This document shows, in pieces, positions 8,714 to 16,408 of a stretch of 64,000 nucleotides of DNA. This DNA is from Sphingobium amiense (GTDB lineage: Bacteria > Pseudomonadota > Alphaproteobacteria > Sphingomonadales > Sphingomonadaceae). The notes under the pieces were generated by a model. It was given only the letters and a program-made list of their open reading frames with translations. It was not told where the DNA came from and did no database searches. Every line of letters begins with the position of its first letter. Positions within the stretch are counted from its first letter, which is position 1. The DNA is taken from contig NZ_AP018664.1 in assembly GCF_003967075.1 (NCBI RefSeq), positions 3,162,001-3,226,000 on the forward strand, given 5' to 3'. The translations under genes were made by a program, and so were the position numbers.

Positions 8714-8893
8714 TTACGCCCCGACGGCGACGATTTCACGGCCGTTATAATGACCGCAGGCGTCGCACAGATTGTGCGGACGCTTCAGTTCGCCGCAGTT
8801 CGAGCATTCGTTATACGCCTCGACGCGGAGCGCATCGTGGCTGCGGCGCATGCCGCGGCGGGAAGGGGAAGTCTTGCGCTTGGGGACAGCCAT
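8714..8893 (-). CDS. rpmF: 50S ribosomal protein L32
   Basis: A 59-aa ribosomal protein of the large subunit, read from ATG at 8893 to TAA at 8714. It starts [20 protein letters not shown], the L32 signature. A zinc ribbon with four cysteines follows at positions 30, 33, 43 and 46 (ECSNCG and LCDACG), so this is the zinc-binding form. It heads the rpmF > plsX > fabH > ihfA > merR-like series, with a 34-base gap to plsX. Confidence 0.97.
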   Translation of the reverse strand: MAVPKRKTSPSRRGMRRSHDALRVEAYNECSNCGELKRPHNLCDACGHYNGREIVAVGA

Positions 8894-9103
8894 GTCGGCA
8901 CCTTATTCCATATTTCGATCTGGTTGTGCGACTGGCCGGTGTCCCATGAGATGCCGACGCCAACGGCGCCGCAGACCCATGCGGCCCGGGTGATCGCGAA
9001 GCCCTGCGCCTATAGCGCTTTTTGGCCGCCACGCAAGTGCTTCCTTGCCGTGCGGCGCGGCGGTCCTAGAGTGTTCCGGACGATATGAGGAGATGGACGA
9101 CCC

Positions 9104-9532
9104 ATGCTGCTGCCGATCACGCTGACCTTCGCCGCCGCCTGCGCGCTGCTCAACCTGTGGCTGGCGATTCGCTGCGCGCGGTTCCGCATCAGGGACAAGG
9201 TGATGCATGGCGACGCGGGCCACGCGCTGCTGGCGCGGCGGATGCGGGCGCATGCCAATTTCATCGAATATACGCCAATCGTGCTGATCCTGTGCGGCGG
9301 GATCGAGCTGGCGGCGGGGGCGTCGATCTGGCTGTGGATCGCGGCGCTCGCCTATATGGCCGCGCGGATCGCCCACGCCTTCGGCATGGACGCGGATGCG
9401 ACGACATTGTGGCGGGCGGGCGGGGCCGTCCTGACCTGGGCGATCACGGCGGCGCTGGCCGTCGCCGCGCTGACCATCGCCTATGGCGCCACGCGGGAGG
9501 TTCCCGTGCCGCCCGCAATGGCGCAGCGCTGA
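9104..9532 (+). CDS. MAPEG family membrane protein
   Basis: A 142-aa integral membrane protein with about four hydrophobic helices. The motif around RMRAHANFIEYTPIVLIL is the MAPEG signature (membrane-associated proteins in eicosanoid and glutathione metabolism); bacterial members are usually glutathione S-transferase-like or uncharacterised. The substrate cannot be inferred. The gene ends 4 bases before the stop of a convergent MBL-fold hydrolase gene. Confidence 0.88.
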   Translation: MLLPITLTFAAACALLNLWLAIRCARFRIRDKVMHGDAGHALLARRMRAHANFIEYTPIVLILCGGIELAAGASIWLWIAALAYMAARIAHAFGMDADATTLWRAGGAVLTWAITAALAVAALTIAYGATREVPVPPAMAQR

Positions 9533-9536
9533 GCTT

Positions 9537-10196
9537 TCAGCGCGCCAGCACCGAATCGGCGACGAAGGGATTGCTGCGCCGTTCGTGCGCGAAATTGCTC
9601 ATCGGGCCATGGCCGGGCACGAAGGCGGTGTCGCCGCCGAGCGGCCAGAGCTTGCCCGTGATCGCGTCGATGAGCTGCTGGTGATTGCCGCGCGGGAAGT
9701 CGGTGCGGCCGACCGACCCCTGAAACAGCACATCGCCGACGATGGCGAGCTTGCTGGGCGCATGGTGGAACACGACATGGCCGGGCGTGTGGCCGGGGCA
9801 GTGATAGACGTCGAGCGTCAGGTCGCCCACAGTGACCCGGTCGCCATCGACCAGCCAGCGGTCCGGCTCGAACGGGCGGCCCTCTATTCCATATTTGACG
9901 CCATCGCTCTGGAGCTTGTCGATCCAGAAACGGTCCTCCTCATGCGGCCCTTCGATGGGCACGCCCAGTTCCTCGGCAAGGATGCCCGCCTGCCCGCAAT
10001 GGTCGATATGGCCGTGGGTGACGAGGATCTTCTCGATGGTGACGCCATGCTGCTGCGCCGCGCGCCTGAGGACGGGCAGGTCGCCGCCGGGATCGACGAA
10101 CGCGCCGCGCATCGTCTGCGTGCACCAGAAGAGCGTGCAGTTCTGCTGGAGCGGCGTCACGGGCACGATGGCGGCTTTGAGTGGCGGCTGGGTCAT
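9537..10196 (-). CDS. MBL-fold metallo-hydrolase (YcbL-like glyoxalase II family)
   Basis: A 219-aa metallo-beta-lactamase fold hydrolase with VTHGHIDHCGQAG as the first metal motif, CPGHTPGHV as the second and GDVLFQGSVGRTDFPRG, followed by FVPGHGP. The short form with the GSVGRTD motif resembles E. coli YcbL-type glyoxalase II rather than canonical GloB, and a true GloB exists at 4674-5396. The substrate is therefore inferred only as a thioester. The ATG at 10196 is preferred over an upstream TTG at 10220. Confidence 0.88.
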   Translation of the reverse strand: MTQPPLKAAIVPVTPLQQNCTLFWCTQTMRGAFVDPGGDLPVLRRAAQQHGVTIEKILVTHGHIDHCGQAGILAEELGVPIEGPHEEDRFWIDKLQSDGVKYGIEGRPFEPDRWLVDGDRVTVGDLTLDVYHCPGHTPGHVVFHHAPSKLAIVGDVLFQGSVGRTDFPRGNHQQLIDAITGKLWPLGGDTAFVPGHGPMSNFAHERRSNPFVADSVLAR

Positions 10197-10328
10197 GAGG
10201 TGGATGTGGCGGAGGGACAAGCCATCCGCAAGCCCCCGATCTTCCGCACGCCCTCTCCTCCGTTCGCGGCTGAGCCGGTCGAAGGCCTCACCTTTCCTGC
10301 AGCGATCCGAACACAGCGAACAACCCGT

Positions 10329-10748
10329 TCATCCCTCCAGCACCAGCGGGTCCGCAAGGCTGATGCCGTCCAGCACCTTTGCCATCTCGTCCCGCACCTT
10401 GAGCATCACGCGGTGCAGGCGGCATTCGGATTCGGGCAGGCAGTTGGTGCAGCTTTCATGCGCGAAGCGGCTGGCGCAGGGCGTGAGCGCCAGCGACCCG
10501 CGCGTCAGCCGGACGATGTCGCCATAGCTGATGTCGACCGGCGCCAGCGCCAGCCAATAGCCCCCGTCCCTGCCCCGCTGCGTCGCGACCAGCCCCTCGC
10601 GTGACAGTTCGGAGAGGATGACGGTCAGAAATTTGGCGGGGATGTTCTGCCGCGTCGCGATCTCGTTCAGCGGCACCGGACCCTGGCGGTAGCGATCGGC
10701 GAGATGTTGCAGCGCGCGGATGGCGTAGCGGGTCTTCTGGGACAACAT
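10329..10748 (-). CDS. Rrf2-family transcriptional regulator
   Basis: A 139-aa Rrf2/IscR-like DNA-binding protein. The winged HTH is clear from MLSQKTRYAIRALQHLA and IPAKFLTVILSELSREGLV. The wing has GRDGGYWLA. A cysteine cluster (CASRFAHESCTNCLPESEC) at about 90-110 suggests Fe-S cluster binding, hence redox or iron-sulfur sensing. The ATG at 10748 starts at the family's usual N-terminus. No isc or suf genes are adjacent, so the regulon is unknown. Confidence 0.9.
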   Translation of the reverse strand: MLSQKTRYAIRALQHLADRYRQGPVPLNEIATRQNIPAKFLTVILSELSREGLVATQRGRDGGYWLALAPVDISYGDIVRLTRGSLALTPCASRFAHESCTNCLPESECRLHRVMLKVRDEMAKVLDGISLADPLVLEG

Positions 10749-10793
10749 ATATTGGTTATTCGCCCCGCGCGCGGGCTTTGGCAAGCGCTTAGC

Positions 10794-11831
10794 TCAGGGC
10801 TGGAGCGCCGCTCTTGCCTGTGCCGGAAAGTCGCTGAAGAAACCGTCGACGCCCGCCGCGACGATGGCGCGGACCCAGCCGGTAAAGTCGCCCCGGCCCT
10901 GCGGGTCGTCGGGGCGGCGATATGGGTCGGGAAGGAAGCCGTTTTCTATCCGCAGCGTCCAGACATGGACCTGCAACCCGGCCTCGTGCGCGCGAGCGAC
11001 CAGCGCGGTCGGGCCTTCGGGCGCGATCACCTGCGTGGCGGCGGGGCCGATGCCGTCGGCGTAGGTCGCGATATCCTTCAGCCCCGCAAGCGTCAGCATG
11101 TCGGCATAGCTGGTGCCGGGCTGGTCGGCGGGGCCGCCCTCCGCGGCGACGAGCTGGATGAGGCGCAGGCGCGTGGCGGCGCGCAGCGCCTTGAGGTTGC
11201 CCACCTCGAACGACTGGATGAAGACCGGATCGGCCTGCGTCTCATAGCCATATTTCGACAGGAGCGTCAGCAGCGCCTCCTGATGCGGCAGGCCGATCTT
11301 CGCGAAATAGGTCGGATGCTTGGTTTCGGGATAGAGGCCGATGCGCCGGTGGGTTTCGGCTTCCTTGGCGCGGACCAGCTTCAATATCTCCTCGAATGTG
11401 GGGATGAGATAGAGGTCGTTGAAGCGGACATTGGCGGGGCGCAGGTCGGGCAGACGCTCGCGGGCGCGCAGGGTGCGCAGTTCGGCGAGGGTGAAATCCT
11501 CGGTGAACCATCCGGTTACGGCGACGCTGTCGATGGTCTTCGTCGTCCTGCGGTCGGCAAATTCGGGATGGTCGGCGACGTCTGTGGTGCCGCCGATCTC
11601 ATTTTCGTGCCGGGCGACGAGGACCCCGTCCTTCGTCAGCACGAGGTCGGGTTCGATATAGTCCGCGCCTTCGTCGATGGCGCGTTCATAGCTGGCGAGC
11701 GTATGTTCGGGCCGCTCCCCGCTCGCGCCGCGATGGGCGATGAGTATCGGGTCGGCGGCGAGCAGCGGGGCGGCGGGGGCGAGGCTCATGAGGAGAAACA
11801 GTCCCGCATGGAGCAGCCCCCTCGGCCTCAC
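10794..11831 (-). CDS. Glycerophosphodiester phosphodiesterase (periplasmic)
   Basis: The enzyme hydrolyses glycerophosphodiesters to glycerol-3-phosphate and an alcohol. A cleavable signal peptide (LLHAGLFLLMSLAPAAPLLA) precedes the GDPD domain: IAHRGASGERPEHTL with the catalytic His, then EPDLVLTKDGVLVARHE with metal ligands and the second catalytic His. The 345-aa length matches the periplasmic GlpQ type. The chosen start is a GTG at 11831, which overlaps the upstream ArsC-like stop as GTGA. The in-frame extension beyond this point is only a shadow of the upstream gene. Confidence 0.92.
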   Translation of the reverse strand: MRPRGLLHAGLFLLMSLAPAAPLLAADPILIAHRGASGERPEHTLASYERAIDEGADYIEPDLVLTKDGVLVARHENEIGGTTDVADHPEFADRRTTKTIDSVAVTGWFTEDFTLAELRTLRARERLPDLRPANVRFNDLYLIPTFEEILKLVRAKEAETHRRIGLYPETKHPTYFAKIGLPHQEALLTLLSKYGYETQADPVFIQSFEVGNLKALRAATRLRLIQLVAAEGGPADQPGTSYADMLTLAGLKDIATYADGIGPAATQVIAPEGPTALVARAHEAGLQVHVWTLRIENGFLPDPYRRPDDPQGRGDFTGWVRAIVAAGVDGFFSDFPAQARAALQP

Positions 11832-12184
11832 GCCTTCACGCCCTGAAGCGCGTTCTCGTAGGTCGTTGCCTTGAACCCGACGATCGTGCCCTTGCCGGTG
11901 TCGAGGATCGGGCGCTTGATCATCGAGGGGCTGGCGAGCATCAGCAGAATCGCCTTGTCCGCGTCGATATGCGCCTTGTCGCCCGCGTCCAGCGCCTTGA
12001 AGGTCGTGCCGGAGCGATTGAGGATGGTTTCCCAGCCATGCTCCATCACCCATTCCTCCACCCGGTCCCTGTCCACGCCCGACACCTTATAGTCGTGGAA
12101 GCTGTAGGCGACGCGTTCATTGTCCAGCCAGTTGCGGGCTTTCTTGACCGTGTCGCAATTCTTGATGCCATACATGGTAATCAT
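11828..12184 (-). CDS. ArsC/Spx-family protein (YffB-like)
   Basis: A 118-aa thioredoxin-fold protein starting MITMYGIKNCDTVKKARNWL. The single Cys10 in KNCDTVKKA matches the YffB subgroup of the ArsC/Spx family rather than arsenate reductase proper, which would sit in an ars operon. Members are thought to be glutathione-linked thiol proteins; the role is unknown. Its stop overlaps the start of the glycerophosphodiesterase gene. Confidence 0.9.
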   Translation of the reverse strand: MITMYGIKNCDTVKKARNWLDNERVAYSFHDYKVSGVDRDRVEEWVMEHGWETILNRSGTTFKALDAGDKAHIDADKAILLMLASPSMIKRPILDTGKGTIVGFKATTYENALQGVKA

Positions 12185-12198
12185 GATGCTAACCCCTG

Positions 12199-12579
12199 TT
12201 ACCCTTTGAAGGCGGTGACTTCGATTTCGATCTTCATCTCGGGCTTGACGAGGCCTGCAATGACGCAGCTTGCCGCCGGGCGGATGTCGCCGAAGACCGG
12301 CCCGGCGATTTCGCCCATCACGTCCCAGTAAGCGGGGTCGGTGATATAGTAAGTGACGCGCACGACATCGGCGAAGGAAAAGCCCGCCTGCTCCAGCGCC
12401 TTGCCGATGACGGCAAGCGCGTTGCGCCCCTGCACCACGACGTCTTCGGGCATGGTCTTCGTTTCAGGATCGGTACCGGTGGTGCCGGCGACGAAGCACC
12501 AGTCGCCCTGGACGACGGCGCGCGAATAGCCGACCTGAGCCTCAAAGGGCGAGCCGGAGGAAATGAGCTGGCGGGGCAT
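12199..12579 (-). CDS. RidA family protein (YjgF/YER057c/UK114)
   Basis: A 126-aa protein of the RidA/YjgF superfamily. The pattern YSRAVVQGDWCFVAGTTG, GRNALAVIGKALEQAGFSFADVVRVTYYI and the C-terminal EIEVTAFKG are family signatures. True RidA deaminates reactive 2-aminoacrylate, needing an Arg near position 105; here the equivalent region reads RPAASCVIAGLVKPEMKIEIE, so it may belong to another subfamily. It is the first gene of a minus-strand run into the ArsC-like gene, with a 14-base gap. Confidence 0.88.
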   Translation of the reverse strand: MPRQLISSGSPFEAQVGYSRAVVQGDWCFVAGTTGTDPETKTMPEDVVVQGRNALAVIGKALEQAGFSFADVVRVTYYITDPAYWDVMGEIAGPVFGDIRPAASCVIAGLVKPEMKIEIEVTAFKG

Positions 12580-12659
12580 GACGGGGGATTCCTGCTGCGA
12601 TGCGAAAGGATCGTCCGCGCCTTTGGCCGCTGGGGAACCCCCTGTCCAGCGCTTTCGCC

Positions 12660-12684
12660 GGAACAGCGGGCGGTCCAGGCCGTT
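12660..12684 (+). promoter_or_regulatory. Candidate EcfG (general stress sigma factor) promoter
   Basis: GGAAC at 12660-12664, a 16-base spacer, and CGTT at 12681-12684 match the alphaproteobacterial sigma-EcfG consensus GGAAC-N16-17-CGTT exactly. The -10 end lies 35 bases before the ATG of the acidic protein gene at 12720, a normal leader distance. The match is direct sequence evidence; use by EcfG is inferred from the consensus. Confidence 0.7.
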
Positions 12685-12719
12685 TGAGGTGCTCTACCCC
12701 CTTTCAAGGAGAGCAGGCC

Positions 12720-13067
12720 ATGGAGCGCCCGATCCCCGATCGCGAGATCGAAGAGAATAGCGAGCAGGACGACAGCGGCGCGCAGGCGCAGCAGGTCGCG
12801 GACGACGCGCGGCTGCGCCAGACCGATCCTGCCGAGGACAGCGAGCGCGGCGGGCGGACCGATCCCGCGCAACTGGTCCCCAACGACATGGAGGATCTGG
12901 TCGAGAAGATGAATGCGATGAACCGGTCGGGCCATGTCGACATGGACGCCTATGCCGGGGAACCGCAGATGGACGATGAGGAAGATGTCCTTGGAGCAAC
13001 CGAGGAGGAGGATGACGGCGACGACCTCTATGATACGGTCACGGGGGACGACGACGATCTCGGGTGA
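12720..13067 (+). CDS. Acidic hypothetical protein, probably stress-induced
   Basis: A 115-aa, very acidic and probably disordered soluble protein without signal peptide or membrane segment. It starts MERPIPDREIEENSEQDDSG, contains a central NDMEDLVEKMNAMNRSG segment, and ends in a run of Asp/Glu (EEEDDGDDLYDTVTGDDDDLG). No family was recognised. An AAGGAGAG ribosome-binding site precedes the ATG. The exact EcfG-type promoter upstream (12660-12684) suggests it belongs to the general stress regulon. Acidic composition would fit a chaperone-like or osmoprotective protein, but that is speculation. Confidence 0.75.
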   Translation: MERPIPDREIEENSEQDDSGAQAQQVADDARLRQTDPAEDSERGGRTDPAQLVPNDMEDLVEKMNAMNRSGHVDMDAYAGEPQMDDEEDVLGATEEEDDGDDLYDTVTGDDDDLG

Positions 13068-13109
13068 GGGTGCGGGCGGGAAGAGCGCGCTGCCCTCCCC
13101 GCCATCCCC

Positions 13110-13619
13110 TTAGCGGCAGCTTACGCCGCCACGGTCGATCTCGCGGCCGAGCAACGCGCCCGCGCCGCCGCCGATCAGCGTGCCGAGCAGGTTCGACTGA
13201 CCCTGCGCGATCTGGTTGCCCAGCAGCCCGCCCAGCGCCGCGCCCACGATCAGGCCGGTGGTGCCGTCATTGCGGCGGCAATAATAGCGGTTGTCATAGC
13301 CGCGATAGATGCGCGTGCGGCGGTCGACCCGGATCGGATCGTAGCCGGTGTGGTAATAGCGGTCGGGGCGGTAGTTGCGCCCGTAGCGCGGATCGGGCCG
13401 GTTCCAGTCGTAATTATAGACGACGCGGCCCGGACGGCGCGCATCGCGGCGGTCGTCATGCTTGCCGCCATGCTTCCAGTCGTTGCGGCCGTGGCCGGGA
13501 TTGCCGTGCTTGCCTTTAGCATGGCCGGGCTGGGCGAGAGCGGGGGTCGCGGCGATGCCGGTCAGCGTCATCGCGCCCAGCGAAAGGGCAGCGAGCATCT
13601 GCTTCATCGAAAAGGACAT
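13110..13619 (-). CDS. Secreted glycine-zipper protein, 17-kDa surface-antigen-like
   Basis: A 169-aa exported protein with a signal peptide ending near ATPALAQ. A basic, His/Gly/Arg/Tyr-rich middle resembles RcnB-like periplasmic proteins. A C-terminal glycine zipper (GLIVGAALGGLLGNQIAQGQ, then GTLIGGGAGALLGREIDRG) is typical of 17-kDa outer-membrane antigens. It is probably periplasmic or outer-membrane associated. A GGAGACC ribosome-binding site precedes the ATG. Function is unknown. Confidence 0.82.
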   Translation of the reverse strand: MSFSMKQMLAALSLGAMTLTGIAATPALAQPGHAKGKHGNPGHGRNDWKHGGKHDDRRDARRPGRVVYNYDWNRPDPRYGRNYRPDRYYHTGYDPIRVDRRTRIYRGYDNRYYCRRNDGTTGLIVGAALGGLLGNQIAQGQSNLLGTLIGGGAGALLGREIDRGGVSCR

Positions 13620-13899
13620 GAGGGTCTCCTTGCTCCTGATGTGAGGGCAAGAACCCGCGTCTTTGATCTATGTTGCATGAACGGAACAAAACCCCCTGTT
13701 CAGGCGGCGGTCAGGGGAGGGTGCGGGGCGCGCGCTTACCCCTTAGCTTCGCATATTTCCCGCAAGTTTGCGCATTTTCTTTCCTATTCACGCATCATTG
13801 TTGCGTGGGCGAGGCATCGGGCGGGAGCATTCTCCAACAGCCTGTGTGCCATGAAAGGGACGGGATAGGACAGCGGACGGGCGGTCCCGAGCGGGGCTG

Positions 13900-14088
13900 T
13901 CAGAGCGCGTTGGCGATGGCGGCACGCTGATCGTTGGTGAGGCCGTCGGGGGCGGTCCCGTTAGCCGCGTCGGCGGGCCTGTCGTCGCCCGTCCCCACAT
14001 AGTTAATCGCGGTCAGGATCACCAGCACCGCCCAGAGCAGCGCGAACCAGCGGCTGGTGAAGAGGGTGCGGAGGCGGACGCCGAACAT
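13900..14088 (-). CDS. Small single-pass membrane protein
   Basis: A 62-aa protein with one transmembrane helix at about 13-31 (WFALLWAVLVILTAINYVG) and a short polar C-terminal tail ending DGLTNDQRAAIANAL. No family was recognised. It follows the zinc-ribbon-like gene at 14113-14373 by 24 bases on the same strand, so the two may be co-transcribed. The coding call rests on length, composition and position. Confidence 0.55.
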   Translation of the reverse strand: MFGVRLRTLFTSRWFALLWAVLVILTAINYVGTGDDRPADAANGTAPDGLTNDQRAAIANAL

Positions 14089-14112
14089 GCCGTCACCCTA
14101 GCCCCTTGCCGG

Positions 14113-14373
14113 TTAAGGATGTGTCACGAGCATCGCCTCCGGCTCTGACGATGGCGGCAGCGGCGGGGCGGCAAAGGTCATGGGGCTGCTGAGCACCACC
14201 CGCTCCAGCCGCGTCGCCGCGAGGCACTGGTGGCAATGGGCATGGTCGAACAGCGTGTCGAGAACCCACATCTGCGTCACGACATCCCATACCGCCCAGG
14301 CATCCCGCACGACATGATCGCTGCCGCAGAGGTGACAGATATAGGCGTGGCGGGTCGGTGCTGGGTCGGACAT
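14113..14373 (-). CDS. Small zinc-ribbon-like hypothetical protein
   Basis: An 86-aa protein with two metal-binding knuckles: CHLCGSDHVV at about 13-22 and HAHCHQCLA around residue 47. In between is WAVWDVVTQMWVLDTLFDH, a pattern seen in small sphingomonad proteins that probably bind Zn. Function is unknown; a nucleic-acid or protein-binding role would be a guess. It may form an operon with the downstream small membrane protein. Confidence 0.6.
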   Translation of the reverse strand: MSDPAPTRHAYICHLCGSDHVVRDAWAVWDVVTQMWVLDTLFDHAHCHQCLAATRLERVVLSSPMTFAAPPLPPSSEPEAMLVTHP

Positions 14374-14457
14374 GCCGCGACCATAGAGACATCTCCCACC
14401 ATTTTGGCGGGAGATGAATCCGTTTCGGAGACGTTTGAAACTATCCGGTCCCGGCGC

Positions 14458-15510
14458 TTACTCCGCCGCAATCCCCGCAGCCTTGAACATGTCCGGGCCT
14501 TCGTCGTCGGCGTTGGCGGCTTCTGTGCCCTTGATCTTCTGGCGGCGGTCGAAGGCGTCCCAGACGTCGTTCCACTGACCCCGGGTCGCGCCCTTCGAAT
14601 ATTCGGTGGCGCGGGTTTCGAAGAAGTTGGCGTGCTCCACGCCGTTCAGCAGCGGCGTCAGCCAGGGGAGCGGATGCTCGTCGATCATGTAGATGGGCTT
14701 CAGGCCCAGTTGCCCCAGCCGCCAGTCGGCGATGTAGCGGACATATTTCTTGATGTCCTTGGGCGTCATGCCGGGCACCGGCCCCATTTCGAAGACCAGA
14801 TCGACGAACGCGTCCTCGATCCGGACGGTCTTCTGGCACATGTCCATGATATCATCCTTGACCGCCGGGGTCAGACAGCCGCGTTCCGCGCAGAAGGCGT
14901 GGAACAGCTTGATGATGCCTTCGCAATGGAGCGTTTCGTCGCGGATCGACCAGGTGACGATCTGGCCCATGCCCTTCATCTTGTTGAAGCGCGGGAAGTT
15001 CATCAGCATCGCGAAGGAGGCAAAGAGCTGCAGCCCTTCGGTGAAGCCGCCAAACATGGCGAGCGTCTTGGCGATGTCCTCATCCGTATCGACGCCGAAC
15101 TGGGCGAGATAGTCGTGTTTGTCCTTCATCTCCTTATACTGCATGAAGGCGCTATATTCGGTTTCGGGCATGCCGATCGTGTCGAGCAGATGGCTGTAGG
15201 CGGCGATGTGCACCGTTTCCATGTTGCTGAACGCGGTCAGCATCATCTTGACCTCGGTCGGCTTGAACACCCGGCCATATTTTTCGTGGTAGCAATCCTG
15301 CACCTCCACGTCCGCCTGCGTGAAGAAGCGGAAGATCTGGGTCAGCAGGTTGCGTTCATGGTCGGAGAGCTTCTGCGCCCAGTCGCGGCAATCCTCGCCC
15401 AGGGGCACTTCCTCGGGCAGCCAGTGGAGCTGCTGCTGACGCTTCCAATATTCATAGGCCCAGGGATATTCGAAGGGCTTGTAGACCTTGGAGGCTTGGA
15501 GAAGGGGCAT
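14458..15510 (-). CDS. nrdB: Ribonucleotide reductase class Ia, beta subunit
   Basis: NrdB holds the diiron-tyrosyl radical that activates NrdA for dNTP synthesis. The 350-aa ferritin-like protein has iron ligands and the radical tyrosine in NMETVHIAAYSHLL, where E-x-x-H-x-x-x-Y matches E. coli Glu115, His118 and Tyr122. Further ligands lie in FGGFTEGLQLF and RDETLHCEGI. There is no N-terminal ATP-cone. The gene is on the same strand as nrdA but separated from it by about 0.9 kb carrying a DUF559 gene and an opposite-strand DUF2171 gene, so it may have its own promoter. Confidence 0.96.
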   Translation of the reverse strand: MPLLQASKVYKPFEYPWAYEYWKRQQQLHWLPEEVPLGEDCRDWAQKLSDHERNLLTQIFRFFTQADVEVQDCYHEKYGRVFKPTEVKMMLTAFSNMETVHIAAYSHLLDTIGMPETEYSAFMQYKEMKDKHDYLAQFGVDTDEDIAKTLAMFGGFTEGLQLFASFAMLMNFPRFNKMKGMGQIVTWSIRDETLHCEGIIKLFHAFCAERGCLTPAVKDDIMDMCQKTVRIEDAFVDLVFEMGPVPGMTPKDIKKYVRYIADWRLGQLGLKPIYMIDEHPLPWLTPLLNGVEHANFFETRATEYSKGATRGQWNDVWDAFDRRQKIKGTEAANADDEGPDMFKAAGIAAE

Positions 15511-15552
15511 GACGGGTTACTCCGGAGAATTTGTTACGAATGAAGGGCGGTT

Positions 15553-15577
15553 GCAACCGGACCGAGGGCGGGACGTT
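15553..15577 (+). promoter_or_regulatory. Near-match EcfG-type promoter upstream of DUF2171 gene
   Basis: GCAAC at 15553-15557, a 16-base spacer, and CGTT at 15574-15577 differ from the EcfG consensus GGAAC-N16-CGTT by one base. The -10 end lies 31 bases before the ATG at 15609, like the two exact matches elsewhere in the window. Because the -35 has a mismatch, this is a candidate only. Confidence 0.4.
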
Positions 15578-15608
15578 CAGTCGCCGTCCCCCTAGCAACA
15601 GGAGAGCA

Positions 15609-15875
15609 ATGATGGTCGATCTGAGCCAAATCAAGGAACATGCCGAAGTCATCGGCGCCGACGGCGTCCATGTGGGCACCGTCGACCATGTCGATGGCGA
15701 CCGCATCAAGCTGACTAGGAAGGACAGCGGGGCGCTGATCGAGGGCGCTACCGGAAGCCATGAAGGGCATCATCACTATATCAGCCAGGGCCTGATCGCG
15801 GAGGTCGAGGGGGACGGCACGGTGCGGCTTTCCGCCAATGCCGATGTCGCGGTGACGTTCGAAGAAGAAGAGTGA
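15609..15875 (+). CDS. DUF2171 domain protein
   Basis: An 88-aa protein with the DUF2171 pattern: VDLSQIKEHAEVIGADGVHVG, TVDHVDGDRIKLTRKDS and HHHYISQGLIAEVEGD. The fold is a small PRC-barrel-like beta-structure often found in stress-related proteins; no biochemical role is established. GGAGAG precedes the ATG at 15609, with a second ATG at 15612. It is transcribed against the nrd genes between nrdB and the DUF559 gene. A near-match EcfG promoter upstream hints at stress induction. Confidence 0.85.
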   Translation: MMVDLSQIKEHAEVIGADGVHVGTVDHVDGDRIKLTRKDSGALIEGATGSHEGHHHYISQGLIAEVEGDGTVRLSANADVAVTFEEEE

Positions 15876-15886
15876 ATTAGCACGGA

Positions 15887-16408
15887 TCACCTCTCCCTTC
15901 TCCCCTTGTGGGAGAAGGAGGGGCCCGCTTCGCGAAGCGAAGTGGGAGGATGAGGGGTCAGCGTCGCGGCGATCTGCGTCAAGACCCCCTCGATATTGTC
16001 CATCACATCCTTGTTCCAGAACCGGATCACACGGTAACCTTCTGCTCCAAGAAAGGCTGTGCGCGCTGCATCGCCTTCTTCGCTATGTTGACCGCCATCG
16101 ACTTCCACGACCAGTTTTGCCGAGTGCGAAACAAAGTCCGCGAAATAGGGGCCGAGCGGAACCTGGCGTCGGAATTTCGCCGCCGGCAACGTCCGGCGGA
16201 GCATGGCCCATAGCCGCTTTTCCGCCTCCGTCGCATTCTGCCGCAATTCGCGGGACCGGAAGACAGTCAGCGCCGGCAATCGCTGGCGCCTGGTCAGCCC
16301 CCTCACCTTCCCACTCGGCTTCGCCTCGCGGGCCCCTTCCTCTCCCACAAGGGGAGAGGAATTAAGGCGCGCTCGGCCGTCGTCACTGGCAGGCAAGGCA
16401 CTCGTCAT
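15887..16408 (-). CDS. DUF559 endonuclease-domain protein (VSR/PD-(D/E)XK-like)
   Basis: The core (NATEAEKRLWAMLRR, FRRQVPLGPYFADFVSHSAKLVVEVDGGQH, GYRVIRFWNKDVMDN) is the DUF559 fold, related to very-short-patch-repair and PD-(D/E)XK nucleases. The D-F and E-V-D-G-G-Q-H residues form the presumed catalytic centre. Such genes often occur as several stand-alone copies in proteobacterial genomes; a cellular role is not established. The ATG at 16408 overlaps nrdA by 26 bases. Alternatively a GTG at 16306 skips a stretch that is only translated repeat. Inverted copies of a ~70-bp repeat flank the core. Confidence 0.85.
   Translation of the reverse strand: MTSALPASDDGRARLNSSPLVGEEGAREAKPSGKVRGLTRRQRLPALTVFRSRELRQNATEAEKRLWAMLRRTLPAAKFRRQVPLGPYFADFVSHSAKLVVEVDGGQHSEEGDAARTAFLGAEGYRVIRFWNKDVMDNIEGVLTQIAATLTPHPPTSLREAGPSFSHKGRRER
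15891..15960. repeat. Repeat arm, downstream of the DUF559 core
   Basis: This stretch contains CTTCTCCCCTTGTGGGAGAAGG (an internal hairpin), then GGGGCCCGCTTCGCGAAGCG and GTGGGAGGATGAGGGG. It is the inverted counterpart of 16300-16362. The sequence type resembles the short palindromic repeats scattered between genes in many sphingomonads. Confidence 0.6.
16300..16362. repeat. Repeat arm, upstream of the DUF559 core (inverted copy)
   Basis: Read on the minus strand it contains CTCTCCCCTTGTGGGAGAGG, GGGGCCCGCGAGGCGAAGCC and GAGTGGGAAGGTGAGGGGG, matching the downstream arm in inverse orientation. It encodes an SSPLVGEEGAREAKPSGKV-like stretch if the longer DUF559 start is used, so the repeat may have been captured into the reading frame. 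Confidence 0.6.

Noticed and set aside
10794..12053. 419-codon frame containing the glycerophosphodiesterase
   Set aside because: The first part is a shadow of the ArsC-like gene; the coupled GTG at 11831 is the sensible start.
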